Of a DNA stretch of 64,000 nucleotides, positions 26,858-36,886 are shown piece after piece. The number at the start of each line of letters is the position of its first letter. Position 1 is the stretch's first letter. The notes under the pieces are model-generated. The model made no database searches, was not told the DNA's origin, and saw only the letters and a program-made list of their open reading frames with translations. The position numbers and the translations under genes were made by a program. Origin of the DNA: Sphingobacteriales bacterium (GTDB lineage Bacteria > Bacteroidota > Bacteroidia > Chitinophagales > Chitinophagaceae); contig RXJG01000005.1 in the NCBI GenBank assembly GCA_003963365.1, positions 384,811 through 448,810 on the forward strand, in the 5' to 3' direction.

Positions 26858-27727
26858 ATGAAAATTAGTGGTTTCACCATCATCAAAAATGCGGTCATTA
26901 ATGATTATCCCATTGTGGAGGCAATACAATCCATTTTACCCGTGGTGGATGAAATGATTGTAAGTATTGGCGATAGTGAAGATTCTACGGAACAACTGAT
27001 TCAGTCTATTAATTCTCCCAAAATAAAAATTGTGCATTCCGTTTGGGACCCGTCTATTCGTAAGGGTGGCAAAATTTTAGCCGTTGAAACCGACAAAGCC
27101 ATGCAGCACATTTCACCGGATGCGGACTGGGCTTTTTATATACAGGGCGATGAAGTGTTGCCTGAGCAATATCAACAGGCAGTAAGAGCAGCCGCAGAAA
27201 AATATAAAGATGATAAAAGAGTGGATGGTCTGTTATTTAAATATCTTCATTTTTATGGTTCATATGATTATGTTGGCGACAGCCGCAAGTGGTATAACTA
27301 TGAAATAAGGGTGATAAAAAACGATAAAACGATTACTGCTTATAAAGATGCACAGGGGTTTCGCCGCAATGGTAAAAAAATAAAAGTAAAGGTTATTGAT
27401 GCCTGCATTTATCATTATGGATGGGTAAAAACACCTGCGCAGATGAAAAAGAAAATGAAAGAGGTAAGCCGTTTTTGGAATGAAGACACTGATGAGTGGC
27501 GCAATTTTATAAAATCAGAAGATGTGTTTGGATTTGATGATTACGATTCACTGGCATTATTTACCGGCAAGCATCCGGCAGTAATGGAGAACAGGATAAA
27601 AAATTATTTCAAATTAGACCTGGATATTAAGAAAAAGAATTTCTCTTTAAAAAACCGCCTGCTATACTGGTTTGAGAAAAAGACAGGCATTCGCCCTTTT
27701 AGTTTCAAAAACTACCGGATCATTTAA
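26858..27727 (+). CDS. Glycosyltransferase family 2 protein
   Basis: A 289-residue GT-A fold enzyme. The N-terminus (GFTIIKNAVINDYPIVEAI, then DEMIVSIGDSEDST) is the short-form GT2 start, and FYIQGDEVLPEQ near residue 95 holds the acidic metal/nucleotide-sugar site. No membrane helix is seen. It probably adds a sugar to lipid-linked surface glycan; donor and acceptor are not readable. It is one of several surface-sugar genes here, convergent with the next glycosyltransferase. Confidence 0.82.
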   Translation: MKISGFTIIKNAVINDYPIVEAIQSILPVVDEMIVSIGDSEDSTEQLIQSINSPKIKIVHSVWDPSIRKGGKILAVETDKAMQHISPDADWAFYIQGDEVLPEQYQQAVRAAAEKYKDDKRVDGLLFKYLHFYGSYDYVGDSRKWYNYEIRVIKNDKTITAYKDAQGFRRNGKKIKVKVIDACIYHYGWVKTPAQMKKKMKEVSRFWNEDTDEWRNFIKSEDVFGFDDYDSLALFTGKHPAVMENRIKNYFKLDLDIKKKNFSLKNRLLYWFEKKTGIRPFSFKNYRII

Positions 27728-27752
27728 CTTTTTTGGTAAGGATCATTTTTAA

Positions 27753-28571
27753 TTATTGCATATGCTGGTTAAGCCCGGTCTCAGCCCATGTTTCTTTATT
27801 ATGGATAGAGCTTAAGAGCATTTCCATATAAACATCATCATCTTTTTTGTTCGCTTCTTTATGATTCAGATGATAGGCAATGCCACCAAACTTTAGTGAT
27901 TTTTTATGGATGCCACTGTAATATAATCTTGCGGCAATATTACTATCCTCCCTTCCCCATCCTTTATAGGATTCATCAAATCCATTCACAGCAATTAAAT
28001 CTTTTTTCCAGAATGACATATTGCAGCCCCTTACTTTAAAATTATCTACTCCTTTTGTTTGATAATGATGTGCCAGCAATTTCATTAAATAGGGAATTCT
28101 TTTTCTGTTTAAGGCATTTTTACCCTTCAATTGTTTCAGGTCCTCAGGCGTAATGATTTTCTTTTGCATCAATTCGTTCGTTGATGATTCATTTATTAAA
28201 AACCGGCTTCCGTTCAAAAAATATTCTGGCTCTGCTACCTGAAGGTGATCTTCAATAAAATTTGGATGCAAAAGAATATCATGATCAATGAAAATGAGAT
28301 AATCTGTGGTTGATTTTGAAATAGCGATATTATTAATGCGGGTTTTTCTTTTACCATCGTCTTCATGCCACACCCAAATTATGGGAACAGGGAAATTATT
28401 GCTGATTGTTGCTACCAGCTCTTTTGTTTCGTCTTTACTTCCATCATCTGCAATAATAACTTCACGGGGAAGTATAGTTTGCCACAACACACTTTGTAAA
28501 ACCTTGTCCAGCGCTGCAGGCCAATTATACGTGGTAATTATTAAAGAACATGGTAAATTTAGCTTGGTCAT
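27753..28571 (-). CDS. Glycosyltransferase family 2 with galactosyltransferase-type C-terminus
   Basis: A 272-residue GT2 enzyme: SLIITTYNWPAALDKVLQS at the N-terminus, ADDGSKDET near 41, the metal motif FIDHDILLHP near 92-101, and GFDESYKGWGREDSN near 199. The last is the Glyco_transf_7C motif found in chondroitin-synthase-like and capsule glycosyltransferases. It lies tail to tail with the previous glycosyltransferase gene (25 bp apart). Confidence 0.85.
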   Translation of the reverse strand: MTKLNLPCSLIITTYNWPAALDKVLQSVLWQTILPREVIIADDGSKDETKELVATISNNFPVPIIWVWHEDDGKRKTRINNIAISKSTTDYLIFIDHDILLHPNFIEDHLQVAEPEYFLNGSRFLINESSTNELMQKKIITPEDLKQLKGKNALNRKRIPYLMKLLAHHYQTKGVDNFKVRGCNMSFWKKDLIAVNGFDESYKGWGREDSNIAARLYYSGIHKKSLKFGGIAYHLNHKEANKKDDDVYMEMLLSSIHNKETWAETGLNQHMQ

Positions 28572-28832
28572 CTAACTTTTTTTGAAAATATTGGTGCCGT
28601 ATACAAATTTTCCTGCAACAATATCCTCCAAAATTAAGATACTGATTTAATAATATGATTTTTGCCGCATAAAATAATAAACAAAAGGCAAATGGCCGTT
28701 CTATGCATACAATTCTCACCTAAGCATCACCGGTATCATAAATTTTAAACCCGTAAGGGTTTGAAATACTCATAAAAGAAAATTTGCTTAAAAAGGAATC
28801 AATATCTTTAGTTGCAGCAGTAAAATATTGTA
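28572..28832. other. Intergenic region with a small palindrome
   Basis: No gene is visible. AAACCC-GTAA-GGGTTT at 28747-28762 is a short GC-clamped hairpin of a type scattered in Bacteroidota intergenic DNA. The remainder is A/T-rich and must contain the divergent promoters of the two flanking genes. Confidence 0.45.
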
Positions 28833-30008
28833 ATGATTACTTTTTCAGCTTTAAAAAGAAATTTGCCAATAATTATTGTCTTACTGTTATTAGGCGGGTT
28901 ATTGTTCAGCCGTGCTTTATTGTCAATGGCAGAAGGAGTGGCTGCACTTTATGGAATCATCTCCCTTCTTGAAAACGGAAATAAATTCTCTTCATTTGTT
29001 GTATGGAGTTTTGTTCCCTTGGTATTGTTTGGATTAGGAATTTACCAAACAGGCATTCATACATCTATTGACCTTGATTATCTTTTAACGCTTACCGCAT
29101 ACCCGGCGTTAATCCTGTTTAATGCAAGTCTTGATTCCGGGCAACGAAAACAGCTGGGAATAATTTGGGTAGTTACTGTTTTTGTAAGCCTGCTTTATCC
29201 TTTAGGTTGGTATGTATCACATATAAATGAAGCATTTCACCGGTATAAAGAAGGGCAATCACTTCCCACCTTTATGAGCAACGATCATATACGGTATGGA
29301 ATATTTGTATGCAGCGGCTTAATTCCGTTGCTGTATGAAAAGTTTTTTGAAAAAAAAATACAAAATATACTTATCATCATTCTTTCGCTGGTAATTGTGT
29401 TTTTATCTGTTCGCAGTGCATGGGTTGCTTTGCTCATCCTAATGATCATTTATGCTATTGGTAATTTAAAATGGCAACAGCTGCTGGGTGGATTTTTATT
29501 GCTGTTGATTTTTGCTTTTGCGTCCTATAAACTTATTCCAACAGTTGAACAAAAAGTAAACTATACTATTTACGACTGGAAAGCTTACCCGGCAGATAAA
29601 TACAGTCCTGATTTTTCTGACGGTGCCCGCCGCTCCATTAATAATGCAGCCTGGAAAACGATTAATGAAAAGCACCGCACGAATGTGGGCTGGAACAATG
29701 TACCTGCTGTATTGCAGCAGGAGTTTCAATTACAATATCCCGGAACTGTTATTAAATATGGATGGCCATTTAACCAGTTTTTATTCTGGTGGATGGGTGC
29801 AGGATTGATTGGACTGATCTTATTTTCATTATGGTTATTGTACCCGGTATTAATTTTCTTTAAAGAAAAAAACAAAGCATTGCTTAGCTGGACATTAATT
29901 ATAGCTTTAACCTGTTTAGTGGAAAGCACTATCAATATGCAGTATGGCGTATTCCTTCATGCATGGGTTATTGGCTTTGCTGCCGGCCGGAAGAATAAAG
30001 CGGAATGA
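28833..30008 (+). CDS. O-antigen ligase-like membrane protein
   Basis: A 391-residue polytopic protein with about ten to eleven hydrophobic segments and a large periplasmic loop (about residues 235-325). The Wzy_C/O-antigen ligase motif region IIILSLVIVFLSVRSAWVAL precedes that loop, as in WaaL/Wzy proteins. It would join or polymerise lipid-linked glycans on the periplasmic face. WaaL and Wzy cannot be told apart by sequence alone. Confidence 0.82.
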   Translation: MITFSALKRNLPIIIVLLLLGGLLFSRALLSMAEGVAALYGIISLLENGNKFSSFVVWSFVPLVLFGLGIYQTGIHTSIDLDYLLTLTAYPALILFNASLDSGQRKQLGIIWVVTVFVSLLYPLGWYVSHINEAFHRYKEGQSLPTFMSNDHIRYGIFVCSGLIPLLYEKFFEKKIQNILIIILSLVIVFLSVRSAWVALLILMIIYAIGNLKWQQLLGGFLLLLIFAFASYKLIPTVEQKVNYTIYDWKAYPADKYSPDFSDGARRSINNAAWKTINEKHRTNVGWNNVPAVLQQEFQLQYPGTVIKYGWPFNQFLFWWMGAGLIGLILFSLWLLYPVLIFFKEKNKALLSWTLIIALTCLVESTINMQYGVFLHAWVIGFAAGRKNKAE

Positions 30009-30027
30009 TACTTTGTACAGTTTACTC

Positions 30028-30035
30028 TATTTTTG
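30028..30035 (+). promoter_or_regulatory. TAnnTTTG promoter box before meaB
   Basis: TATTTTTG matches the Bacteroidota -7 element and sits 33 bases before the ATG at 30069. Because it overlaps the start of the longer TTG frame, it supports the shorter protein. Confidence 0.5.
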
Positions 30036-30068
30036 TTTTACTGCAAATGCAGCTTTTCTTCAATTACT

Positions 30069-30974
30069 ATGTGGCAACAATTACTTTATGATATAAAGCA
30101 TGGCGATGTAAAAGCACTGGCAAGAGCTATTACGCTTACCGAAAATGAATTTGAAGGTTACGAAAACTTCTTACAACGCTTGCCCTCCTCTTCCATTCCG
30201 GTGATTGGTATTACCGGACCTCCCGGTGCCGGCAAGAGTACGTTGGTTGATGGATTGATTAGTGAAATTGTAAAGCAAAATAAAAAGGTAACAGTGTTAT
30301 GTGTGGATCCATCTTCTCCTTTCAACTTAGGCGCTTTGCTGGGCGACAGAATACGCATGAGTAACTGGTATAATCATCCCAGCGTATTCATCCGTTCATT
30401 AGCTACAAGAGGTTCGTTAGGTGGACTGCATCCCAAGATCATTGAGATAACTGATATCTTAAAAACAGCTCCTGTTGATTACATTATTGTAGAAACCGTT
30501 GGCGTGGGACAAAGCGAAGTAGAGATTGCCGGATTAGCTGATACAACGGTGGTGGTAGTAGTTCCCGAAGCGGGTGATGAAATTCAAACAATGAAAGCCG
30601 GACTGATGGAAATAGCCGATATATTCGTAGTAAACAAAAGCGACCGGCCCGATGCTGATATGTTTGTAAAAAACCTGCGCCAAATGCTGGCACCATCCTT
30701 CAGCAACCGCCATTATGAAATACCGGTGGTTAAAACCATTGCTTCCACTCAAACGGGTATTGAAGAATTGATGAATAAAATTATACAGCACCAGCAATTA
30801 CATCTCAGCAATGAAAGAAAAACATATTTGCTTGCCGAGAAAGCTTACCAGTTAATTCAAACCAAAAGAATGAAAGGCGTTGATAAGCACCAATTGAAGG
30901 AAGACATTGAGGAGCAGATGAAAGATGAATCTTTTAATCTTTATCAATATGTGGAGAAGAATTATACTGCTTAG
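30069..30974 (+). CDS. meaB: MeaB/ArgK family G3E-type GTPase
   Basis: A 301-residue GTPase chaperone that protects and reloads adenosylcobalamin-dependent methylmalonyl-CoA mutase. Motifs: P-loop GPPGAGKST (about 49-57), VDPSSPFNLGALLGDRIRM, ETVGVGQSE near 148, and the base-recognition NKSD. The C-terminal dimerisation arm is present. The mutase genes are not in this window. The ATG at 30069 is used; 12 residues of the longer frame lie on the promoter. Confidence 0.92.
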   Translation: MWQQLLYDIKHGDVKALARAITLTENEFEGYENFLQRLPSSSIPVIGITGPPGAGKSTLVDGLISEIVKQNKKVTVLCVDPSSPFNLGALLGDRIRMSNWYNHPSVFIRSLATRGSLGGLHPKIIEITDILKTAPVDYIIVETVGVGQSEVEIAGLADTTVVVVVPEAGDEIQTMKAGLMEIADIFVVNKSDRPDADMFVKNLRQMLAPSFSNRHYEIPVVKTIASTQTGIEELMNKIIQHQQLHLSNERKTYLLAEKAYQLIQTKRMKGVDKHQLKEDIEEQMKDESFNLYQYVEKNYTA

Positions 30975-31021
30975 GGCAATGCTATGGCTGACCGCCTGAC
31001 CAACAACAGCATGGGAAAAAG

Positions 31022-31047
31022 AAAAGACTTGCGAATGCAAGTCTTTT
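31022..31047. terminator. Bidirectional terminator between meaB and the amidohydrolases
   Basis: AAAAGACTTGC (31022-31032) pairs perfectly with GCAAGTCTTTT (31037-31047) over a GAAT loop, with T-rich sequence after it on the plus strand and A-run before it, so it can serve both converging genes. Confidence 0.85.
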
Positions 31048-31077
31048 CTTTTAAAAATTTAAGAAAGTAAAACAATC

Positions 31078-32382
31078 TTATTTGATATTATACTTGTACT
31101 TATATCTTTCAAACAACTGCGTATGCTTGCTGCTTAAGTTGATCACTCTGCCCTGAATCCAGGCATTCGTGACGATGGAAGTACGCATATCTAAAATATC
31201 ACCGGTGCTGATAACGATATTCGCATCTTTGCCAGCTTCAATAGAACCGGTTCTGTCTGCAATACCCAGGATCTTAGCGGCACTTAGTGTAATGGCCGTT
31301 AATGCTTCTTCTTTAGTTAAACCATAGGTAACAGCCGTACCGGCATTAAAAGGAAGATTACGGCCACGGTTTTGTCCGTCATCATCATTTAAACAAAAGG
31401 TTACACCTGCTTTTTGTAAAGCAGCCGCTGTTTTGTATGGCTGATCCACATCATCATCATCTAATGTGGGTAAACTATGTTCCTGTGTAAGAATAACCGA
31501 TAAATTGTTTTGTTTGAGCAGGTCAGCTATCTGCCAGCTTTCACTGGCGCCAACTATTACTACATCAAAACCAAACTCTTTGGCAAAATCAATGGCCAGC
31601 ATCATTTGTTTTACTTCATCTGCATGAATAAAAAGTTTTTGTTTCTTCGTAAACAATCCTTTGGTTGCTTCTAATTTTAAATTGGTGGCTTTTGTTCCGG
31701 TATTGGCTAAATAAGCTTTGGCTTCCCGGAAGAAGTTTTTAACGCCTTCAATTTTTTCCAATCCATCTTTTAACGGATCTCCCTGCTGCGGACCAAAGAA
31801 AGCAGCAAATCTTCCTGTTCTTGGTAATAAGCCCGGCATATACAAATGCATTCCATGGTCTAAAGCATAAGCTGCATCTTCATAATTCCACGCATCCAAT
31901 TGTACAGTAGAAGAAGTACCGGCAATTAATGAACCAACCGGAACCGTTTCGGCCAGTAAAATTCCATTGGCACGAAGGGTGTTGGTTATTTTTGAATCGG
32001 CATTGTACGCTGCAATAGAACGAACACTCGGATTGTATTCACCCATTTCCTGGAAATCATTGCTGCCCCTCACCGCATTGCCCCCAATCTCCTGAATTCC
32101 TAATTGTGAACCGGGTAATATCAACCCGGGATAAACTTGTTTACCGGTTGCGTCCACCACATTAGCGCCGGCAGGAATGCTGATATCAGTACCAACACTT
32201 TCAATTTTTCCGTCTGTGATTTTAATAGTGGCATTCTGCAGTACCTGGCCGTTGCCAACATGTACCGTGCCACCCTTTATATACGATGTTCCTTTTGCTG
32301 CCGGTGCAGGATAAATAGTTTCCTGCCCATGAACTGCTGAAACCAGCAACAGCATCATTAATCCATTTATTATTTTTTTCAT
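31078..32382 (-). CDS. Exported amidohydrolase-fold protein lacking the first metal motif
   Basis: A 434-residue protein with signal peptide (1-19, ending VHGQ) and the amidohydrolase framework: GGTVHVGNGQVLQNATIKI, then the domain end TGSIEAGKDANIVI. At the place where active enzymes have a His-x-His after the beta-1 strand it reads LILPGSQLGIQ, so the two metal ligands are missing. It follows the 1015-residue amidohydrolase by 25 bp on the same strand and may be a non-catalytic partner of it. Confidence 0.8.
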   Translation of the reverse strand: MKKIINGLMMLLLVSAVHGQETIYPAPAAKGTSYIKGGTVHVGNGQVLQNATIKITDGKIESVGTDISIPAGANVVDATGKQVYPGLILPGSQLGIQEIGGNAVRGSNDFQEMGEYNPSVRSIAAYNADSKITNTLRANGILLAETVPVGSLIAGTSSTVQLDAWNYEDAAYALDHGMHLYMPGLLPRTGRFAAFFGPQQGDPLKDGLEKIEGVKNFFREAKAYLANTGTKATNLKLEATKGLFTKKQKLFIHADEVKQMMLAIDFAKEFGFDVVIVGASESWQIADLLKQNNLSVILTQEHSLPTLDDDDVDQPYKTAAALQKAGVTFCLNDDDGQNRGRNLPFNAGTAVTYGLTKEEALTAITLSAAKILGIADRTGSIEAGKDANIVISTGDILDMRTSIVTNAWIQGRVINLSSKHTQLFERYKYKYNIK

Positions 32383-32407
32383 TGTAATAAGTTTTGTTTG
32401 TTCACCA

Positions 32408-35400
32408 TTAATTATTGTCCTCCGTTACTTCCAGCAATCCCAGTTTATGCATATGATCGTCACCACAGGTGCTTACGAATTTATAGCTGGGTGAAAACGG
32501 AGCAGTTGGTCTTCCTTCTTTCTTTTCACCGGCCATTTTGTTGATGAGTCTTGTTCTCTCCGCGGCAACCTGCTTACGCATAGCTGCATCTTTCTCCCTG
32601 TCAAAATAAATAGTACCATCCACAATAGTGTATAATGATTTTGCATAAATACTTAATGGATTATCGCTCCACAAAACCAGGTCAGCATCTTTACCTACTT
32701 TAATACTTCCTGTTTTATCGGCCACATGTAATGCTTTGGCAGGGTTGATAGTTACCATCTTCAACGCATCTTCTTCACTCATACCACCATACTTCACACT
32801 TTTGGCTGCTTCCTGGTTTAAGCGGCGTGCCTGCTCTGCGTCATCACTGTTAATACAAACATTTAACCCCACAGCATTCATGATATAAGCATTATAAGGA
32901 ATGGCATCCTGTACTTCCAGTTTGTATGCCCACCAGTCAGAGAATGTAGAAGTATTAGCACCATGTGCTTTCATTTTATCAGCCACTTTATATCCTTCCA
33001 AAATATGAGTGAAGGTGTTTACATTAAAACCAAACTTCTCAGCTACTCTCATCGTAGAAGTAATTTCACTGGCGATATAAGAGTGACAGGTGATGAACCG
33101 TTTTTTGTTCATGATTTCCACCAATGCATCTAATTCCAAATCTCTTCTCACATACATTGGTTTGGCGCCTTTGATCTTATTATTGGCTTCTGCTGCCTTT
33201 AAATTATTCTCATACTCTTTTGCCCTGGTGAATGCATCCATCAGCACCTGTTCAACACCCATCCTTGTATCTGGATAGCGAACATTTGCCTGGTTTAATA
33301 AGGCCGTACGTTTTACGTTTTCGCCCAATGCAAATTTGATAAAAGGATCTGCCCCTTTAAACTTCATTCCTTCATCATCAGCACCCCAACGGAGTTTAAT
33401 GAGCTGTGTTTGTCCGCCGATGGTGTTTGCTGAACCATGCAGGATATGAGAAGTAGTAACACCACCACTCAACTGACGATAAATATTGATGTCTTCCGGA
33501 TCAATATTATCTCCCATTCTTACTTCAGCTGTTACTGATTGTCCGCCTTCATTAGTGGAAACAGATGCGATGTGTGAGTGTTCATCAATAACACCGGCTG
33601 TTAAATGTTTACCGGTTCCATCAATTATTTTGGCAGAAGCATCCGATAAATTCTTTCCTATCTGAACAATCTTTCCGCCTTTCACCAGTACATCGGTATT
33701 TTCTAATTTTCCTTCTGCTTCACTGGTCCATACCGTAGCGTTTTTAATTAAGATGTTTTCCTGCTGAGGCAATGTTTCATTACCAAAAGCAACAAAGGGA
33801 TAGGTAATTTTTCCAATAACAGGTGCAGCCTTTGTTTTTACACTGTCTGCTTTAGCAACGGCCGTTTTGGATAAGGAAGCTGTCCACAGGTATTTATTTC
33901 CATCCGCATCTTCAGCAGTACCATTCCACACACCGTTATTATTAAAACCACTGAAGCGGATATTTTTCTTTGATTTCTTTTCGGGAGCAAAACTGAATTT
34001 AACCGATTTACCATCATAATTAAATTTCACTTCTACTGTATCAGCAGCAATAACACTGGCAGAGGAATTATTTTTTACTTCAAGATTATAAGTTGCAGCT
34101 TTTGCACCGGAAAGATTCAGATTATAATTACCGGCAATATTGTACCACACATCTTCTTTTACTCCATATTTATCTCCCTGCACCCAGTTTTGAAGAATGG
34201 TTGTTTTATCGCTGAACAGTGGACCGGAGGTAATTAAGAAGTTAGCCAGTTTACCAGCATCTAAGCTTCCAACTTTGTCATACACACCTAATAATGTTGC
34301 GGGATTTTTTGTTAACGCTTCCATTGCAGCTTTTTCAGTTAATCCATATTCCATTGCTTTGCGGAGATTAGCCCAGAATGTTTTGGTATCTTTTAAATCT
34401 GCTGTGGTTAAACAAAAATTAATGCCTGCTTTTTCAATAGCTGCAGCATTAGAAGGAGCCATTTCCCAATGTTTTAAATCAGCTAATGAAATTAATCTTG
34501 CATCATTGGGATCGTCTATATCCTGTGCAGCCGGATAATTTAATGAAACGATGAGTGGAGATTTTGTTGCGGCCACTTCTTTAATACGCTGGTATTCTTT
34601 ACCGGTAGCTTTTATGATGTATTGTGTGCCGAATTCTTTCGCAATCCTGTCGGCCCTTAACAGCATCCACACATCATTATTATTAGCAGGATCCATTATT
34701 TGTGGTAAGCCCTGGTTGTTGTTCCATGATTGTAAAGTAATATTCACCCCTTCAGCTGAAGGATTGTTTTTATACCATTGTGCATCGAGGTAAGTTTGAC
34801 GCAACAAAGCAATAACACCCATTAAAGAACCGGGATATGATTGAGTAGATGTTCCCTTGCTGAAAGAAAGATTATTGCTGGCTCTTTCTTTTACGATCAC
34901 TAAGTTTTCTTTTTCATTGGCCAGTGTTACAACAGCACCAGTTCCTCTTGCAATACCATCTTTCTGGTGAGTGAGCACTGTTCCAAACCCAATATCACGA
35001 AGTGGTTTTGCTTTTCCATCATCGGTAACAAACAATTTATATCCTTCCACATCTGCTTTCAGTGCCTGGTTCCAGCCATAAGCACCTTTTTGATTATTGG
35101 TCATTTGAACCGTACCAAAAAAACCGCCGCCGCCACCGCCTGTCCTTTGTGGAATAGCAATGCCATAATCACTATAAATGTCGATGAATGAAGGATAGAT
35201 GTATTTATCCTTACAATCAACCAGCACCGCATCTGCAGGAATAGAAACATTATTACCTATGGCAACAATTTTTCCCTGCCGGATAATCAATGTAGCATTC
35301 GTTAAAGTAGTTTGTGCATCTTTTACAATAGTGGCATTGGTAAAAGCATAACAGCCTTCCCGCTTGTCGGCCACGCCGTTAGTGAAGAACGTTTCCTGTG

Positions 35401-35455
35401 CCGTTGCGGAAGAAAATAATCCTGCCAGCAGCAACAGTAAAAGCAATTTTCTCAT
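32408..35455 (-). CDS. Double-domain exported amidohydrolase
   Basis: A 1015-residue protein with signal peptide (1-19, ending ATAQ). The first half (about 25-430) has the amidohydrolase frame but reads FIDIYSDYG near 92-100, without His-x-His. After a strand-rich linker (about 435-560) the second half starts INxxVWTSEAEGK and has GVIDEHSHI near 622-630, with intact His-x-His, then HGSANTIGGQTQ, CHSYIASEI and INSDDAEQ for the later metal ligands. Such imidazolonepropionase/peptidase-like enzymes act on cyclic amides or dipeptides in the periplasm. Only the second half is predicted to be active. Confidence 0.85.
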   Translation of the reverse strand: MRKLLLLLLLAGLFSSATAQETFFTNGVADKREGCYAFTNATIVKDAQTTLTNATLIIRQGKIVAIGNNVSIPADAVLVDCKDKYIYPSFIDIYSDYGIAIPQRTGGGGGGFFGTVQMTNNQKGAYGWNQALKADVEGYKLFVTDDGKAKPLRDIGFGTVLTHQKDGIARGTGAVVTLANEKENLVIVKERASNNLSFSKGTSTQSYPGSLMGVIALLRQTYLDAQWYKNNPSAEGVNITLQSWNNNQGLPQIMDPANNNDVWMLLRADRIAKEFGTQYIIKATGKEYQRIKEVAATKSPLIVSLNYPAAQDIDDPNDARLISLADLKHWEMAPSNAAAIEKAGINFCLTTADLKDTKTFWANLRKAMEYGLTEKAAMEALTKNPATLLGVYDKVGSLDAGKLANFLITSGPLFSDKTTILQNWVQGDKYGVKEDVWYNIAGNYNLNLSGAKAATYNLEVKNNSSASVIAADTVEVKFNYDGKSVKFSFAPEKKSKKNIRFSGFNNNGVWNGTAEDADGNKYLWTASLSKTAVAKADSVKTKAAPVIGKITYPFVAFGNETLPQQENILIKNATVWTSEAEGKLENTDVLVKGGKIVQIGKNLSDASAKIIDGTGKHLTAGVIDEHSHIASVSTNEGGQSVTAEVRMGDNIDPEDINIYRQLSGGVTTSHILHGSANTIGGQTQLIKLRWGADDEGMKFKGADPFIKFALGENVKRTALLNQANVRYPDTRMGVEQVLMDAFTRAKEYENNLKAAEANNKIKGAKPMYVRRDLELDALVEIMNKKRFITCHSYIASEITSTMRVAEKFGFNVNTFTHILEGYKVADKMKAHGANTSTFSDWWAYKLEVQDAIPYNAYIMNAVGLNVCINSDDAEQARRLNQEAAKSVKYGGMSEEDALKMVTINPAKALHVADKTGSIKVGKDADLVLWSDNPLSIYAKSLYTIVDGTIYFDREKDAAMRKQVAAERTRLINKMAGEKKEGRPTAPFSPSYKFVSTCGDDHMHKLGLLEVTEDNN

Positions 35456-35559
35456 GTCAATTAATTTGATTTATAAATAGAAGATAGGACGGCTAAATTT
35501 ATCAGAACTTTCTGAAATAGCCGCCGAATGTTTATAAAACTTGATAAGCGGAAATTATA

Positions 35560-36675
35560 CTATTTTCCATTATTAGGGGATAAAACAAATTGTTCAAGAA
35601 CAGGTTTATATAAATACATGGAGTATGAAAGATTATTTGATTTCAATTTTACTGCAGCCTCAATACTTTGCTGCAAATCAAAATTTTCCTGGCGGGTTAT
35701 ATAGAATAATTTTTGTGTTGCAAGATGATTGGCTAAATACTCCTGTTCCGGCTGACCGGGGGTGGGAACTAAAATGGCATTTTTATTTAATTTAAAAAGA
35801 TCCATTAGCGTAGTATAACCACTACGGCTGATGACTAAAGAAGATGATTGAACCGCTTTATTCAATTCTGCAGCAGTTAAATGATTTACTACTGTTGTAT
35901 TTACAGATGACTGAATGGTTGAAGAGGATTCGGGTAATCCCCTTACCAATAAAAATTTCCCTTCCACGTACGGAATCTGTTTCAGCAGAATATTTTCAAA
36001 AATGGTACGCTGTGGCTCGGGACCTGAAAGAATAATTAAATAGTCGTATTGTTTTGTTGTTTCCTGCATTTGTTCCAATCTTGATAAAGCACCAATATAC
36101 TTTACCGGTACTGCCGGCTTTTGAGCAGGATGAGATAATTCACCGGCCAGGTTTTGTTCGCCTTCAAAATCCGGCACCCAGCATTCATTGAATTGATTGA
36201 TAAAATGATAATGTAATCGCCGGGCTATTTTATCGGCCCATTTGCCCTTTCCTGTTTTTATACCAAGCTGGTGTGTAATATATACACAACGAATCCCCGC
36301 ATTATAAAGCCCCATACGGTTATCGGAAATTACGGCATCAATATTATACTTCTTTATCGCCCCCGCCAACCACCTTTTTTCACGGTAAATTGATAACATG
36401 GCCCCGGGTAACTGCCATAACATATTAAAAAAGAAACTTTTTTTTTCAGCCGGGTATTTTATGGCAAAGCTTTTGAGAGGTATTACAGGCAGTTGGGGAA
36501 ATTCCATTGTTAATAAAGCAGCAACGTGACCATCCCCGGCAATTATAACTTGAATATTTTGAGCTAATAGTTCATGAACCAGGGGGATACAGCGGGTGGC
36601 GTGGCCCAAGCCCCAGCTGAGCGGAGCAACTAAAATGGTTTTTGCACTATCTTTTTTATGATTGGTCAATTGCAA
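35560..36675 (-). CDS. GT-B glycosyltransferase (MurG/family 28-like)
   Basis: A 371-residue GT-B fold protein. The N-terminus VAPLSWGLGHATRCIPLVHEL is the glycosyltransferase-family-protein signature for processive or MurG-like enzymes, and the C-terminal donor site reads SRSGYTTLMDLFKLNK followed by PTPGQPEQEYLANHL. No membrane helix is visible. Donor and acceptor are unknown. The divergent small lipoprotein gene starts 48 bp away. Confidence 0.8.
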   Translation of the reverse strand: MQLTNHKKDSAKTILVAPLSWGLGHATRCIPLVHELLAQNIQVIIAGDGHVAALLTMEFPQLPVIPLKSFAIKYPAEKKSFFFNMLWQLPGAMLSIYREKRWLAGAIKKYNIDAVISDNRMGLYNAGIRCVYITHQLGIKTGKGKWADKIARRLHYHFINQFNECWVPDFEGEQNLAGELSHPAQKPAVPVKYIGALSRLEQMQETTKQYDYLIILSGPEPQRTIFENILLKQIPYVEGKFLLVRGLPESSSTIQSSVNTTVVNHLTAAELNKAVQSSSLVISRSGYTTLMDLFKLNKNAILVPTPGQPEQEYLANHLATQKLFYITRQENFDLQQSIEAAVKLKSNNLSYSMYLYKPVLEQFVLSPNNGK

Positions 36676-36723
36676 TACTGTTTGTGACGGAAAAATAATT
36701 ATATTAGTTGTTCGTTTTATCTT

Positions 36724-36867
36724 ATGAAAGCCAAATATATCAATATGAAAAAAACCCTGAACATCTTATACATTATTTTGTTAGTTGTGGTAGTAAGCAG
36801 TTGCGGTTCTACCAGGAACCCTTTTGGAGGTTCTAAAAGAGGGTGCCCTTGTGAAAATGTAAGATAA
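36724..36867 (+). CDS. Very small lipoprotein
   Basis: A 47-residue frame (40 from the internal ATG at 36745). The hydrophobic segment ends in VVVSSCGST, a typical lipobox with Cys27, followed by about 20 residues ending RGCPCENVR. It is too short for any annotation list but has all the marks of a real lipoprotein signal. The internal ATG gives the more usual MKK start. Two cysteines in the GCPC motif could bind a metal or form a disulphide. Confidence 0.65.
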   Translation: MKAKYINMKKTLNILYIILLVVVVSSCGSTRNPFGGSKRGCPCENVR

Positions 36868-36886
36868 TTCAGCAACCGTTTTAGCA

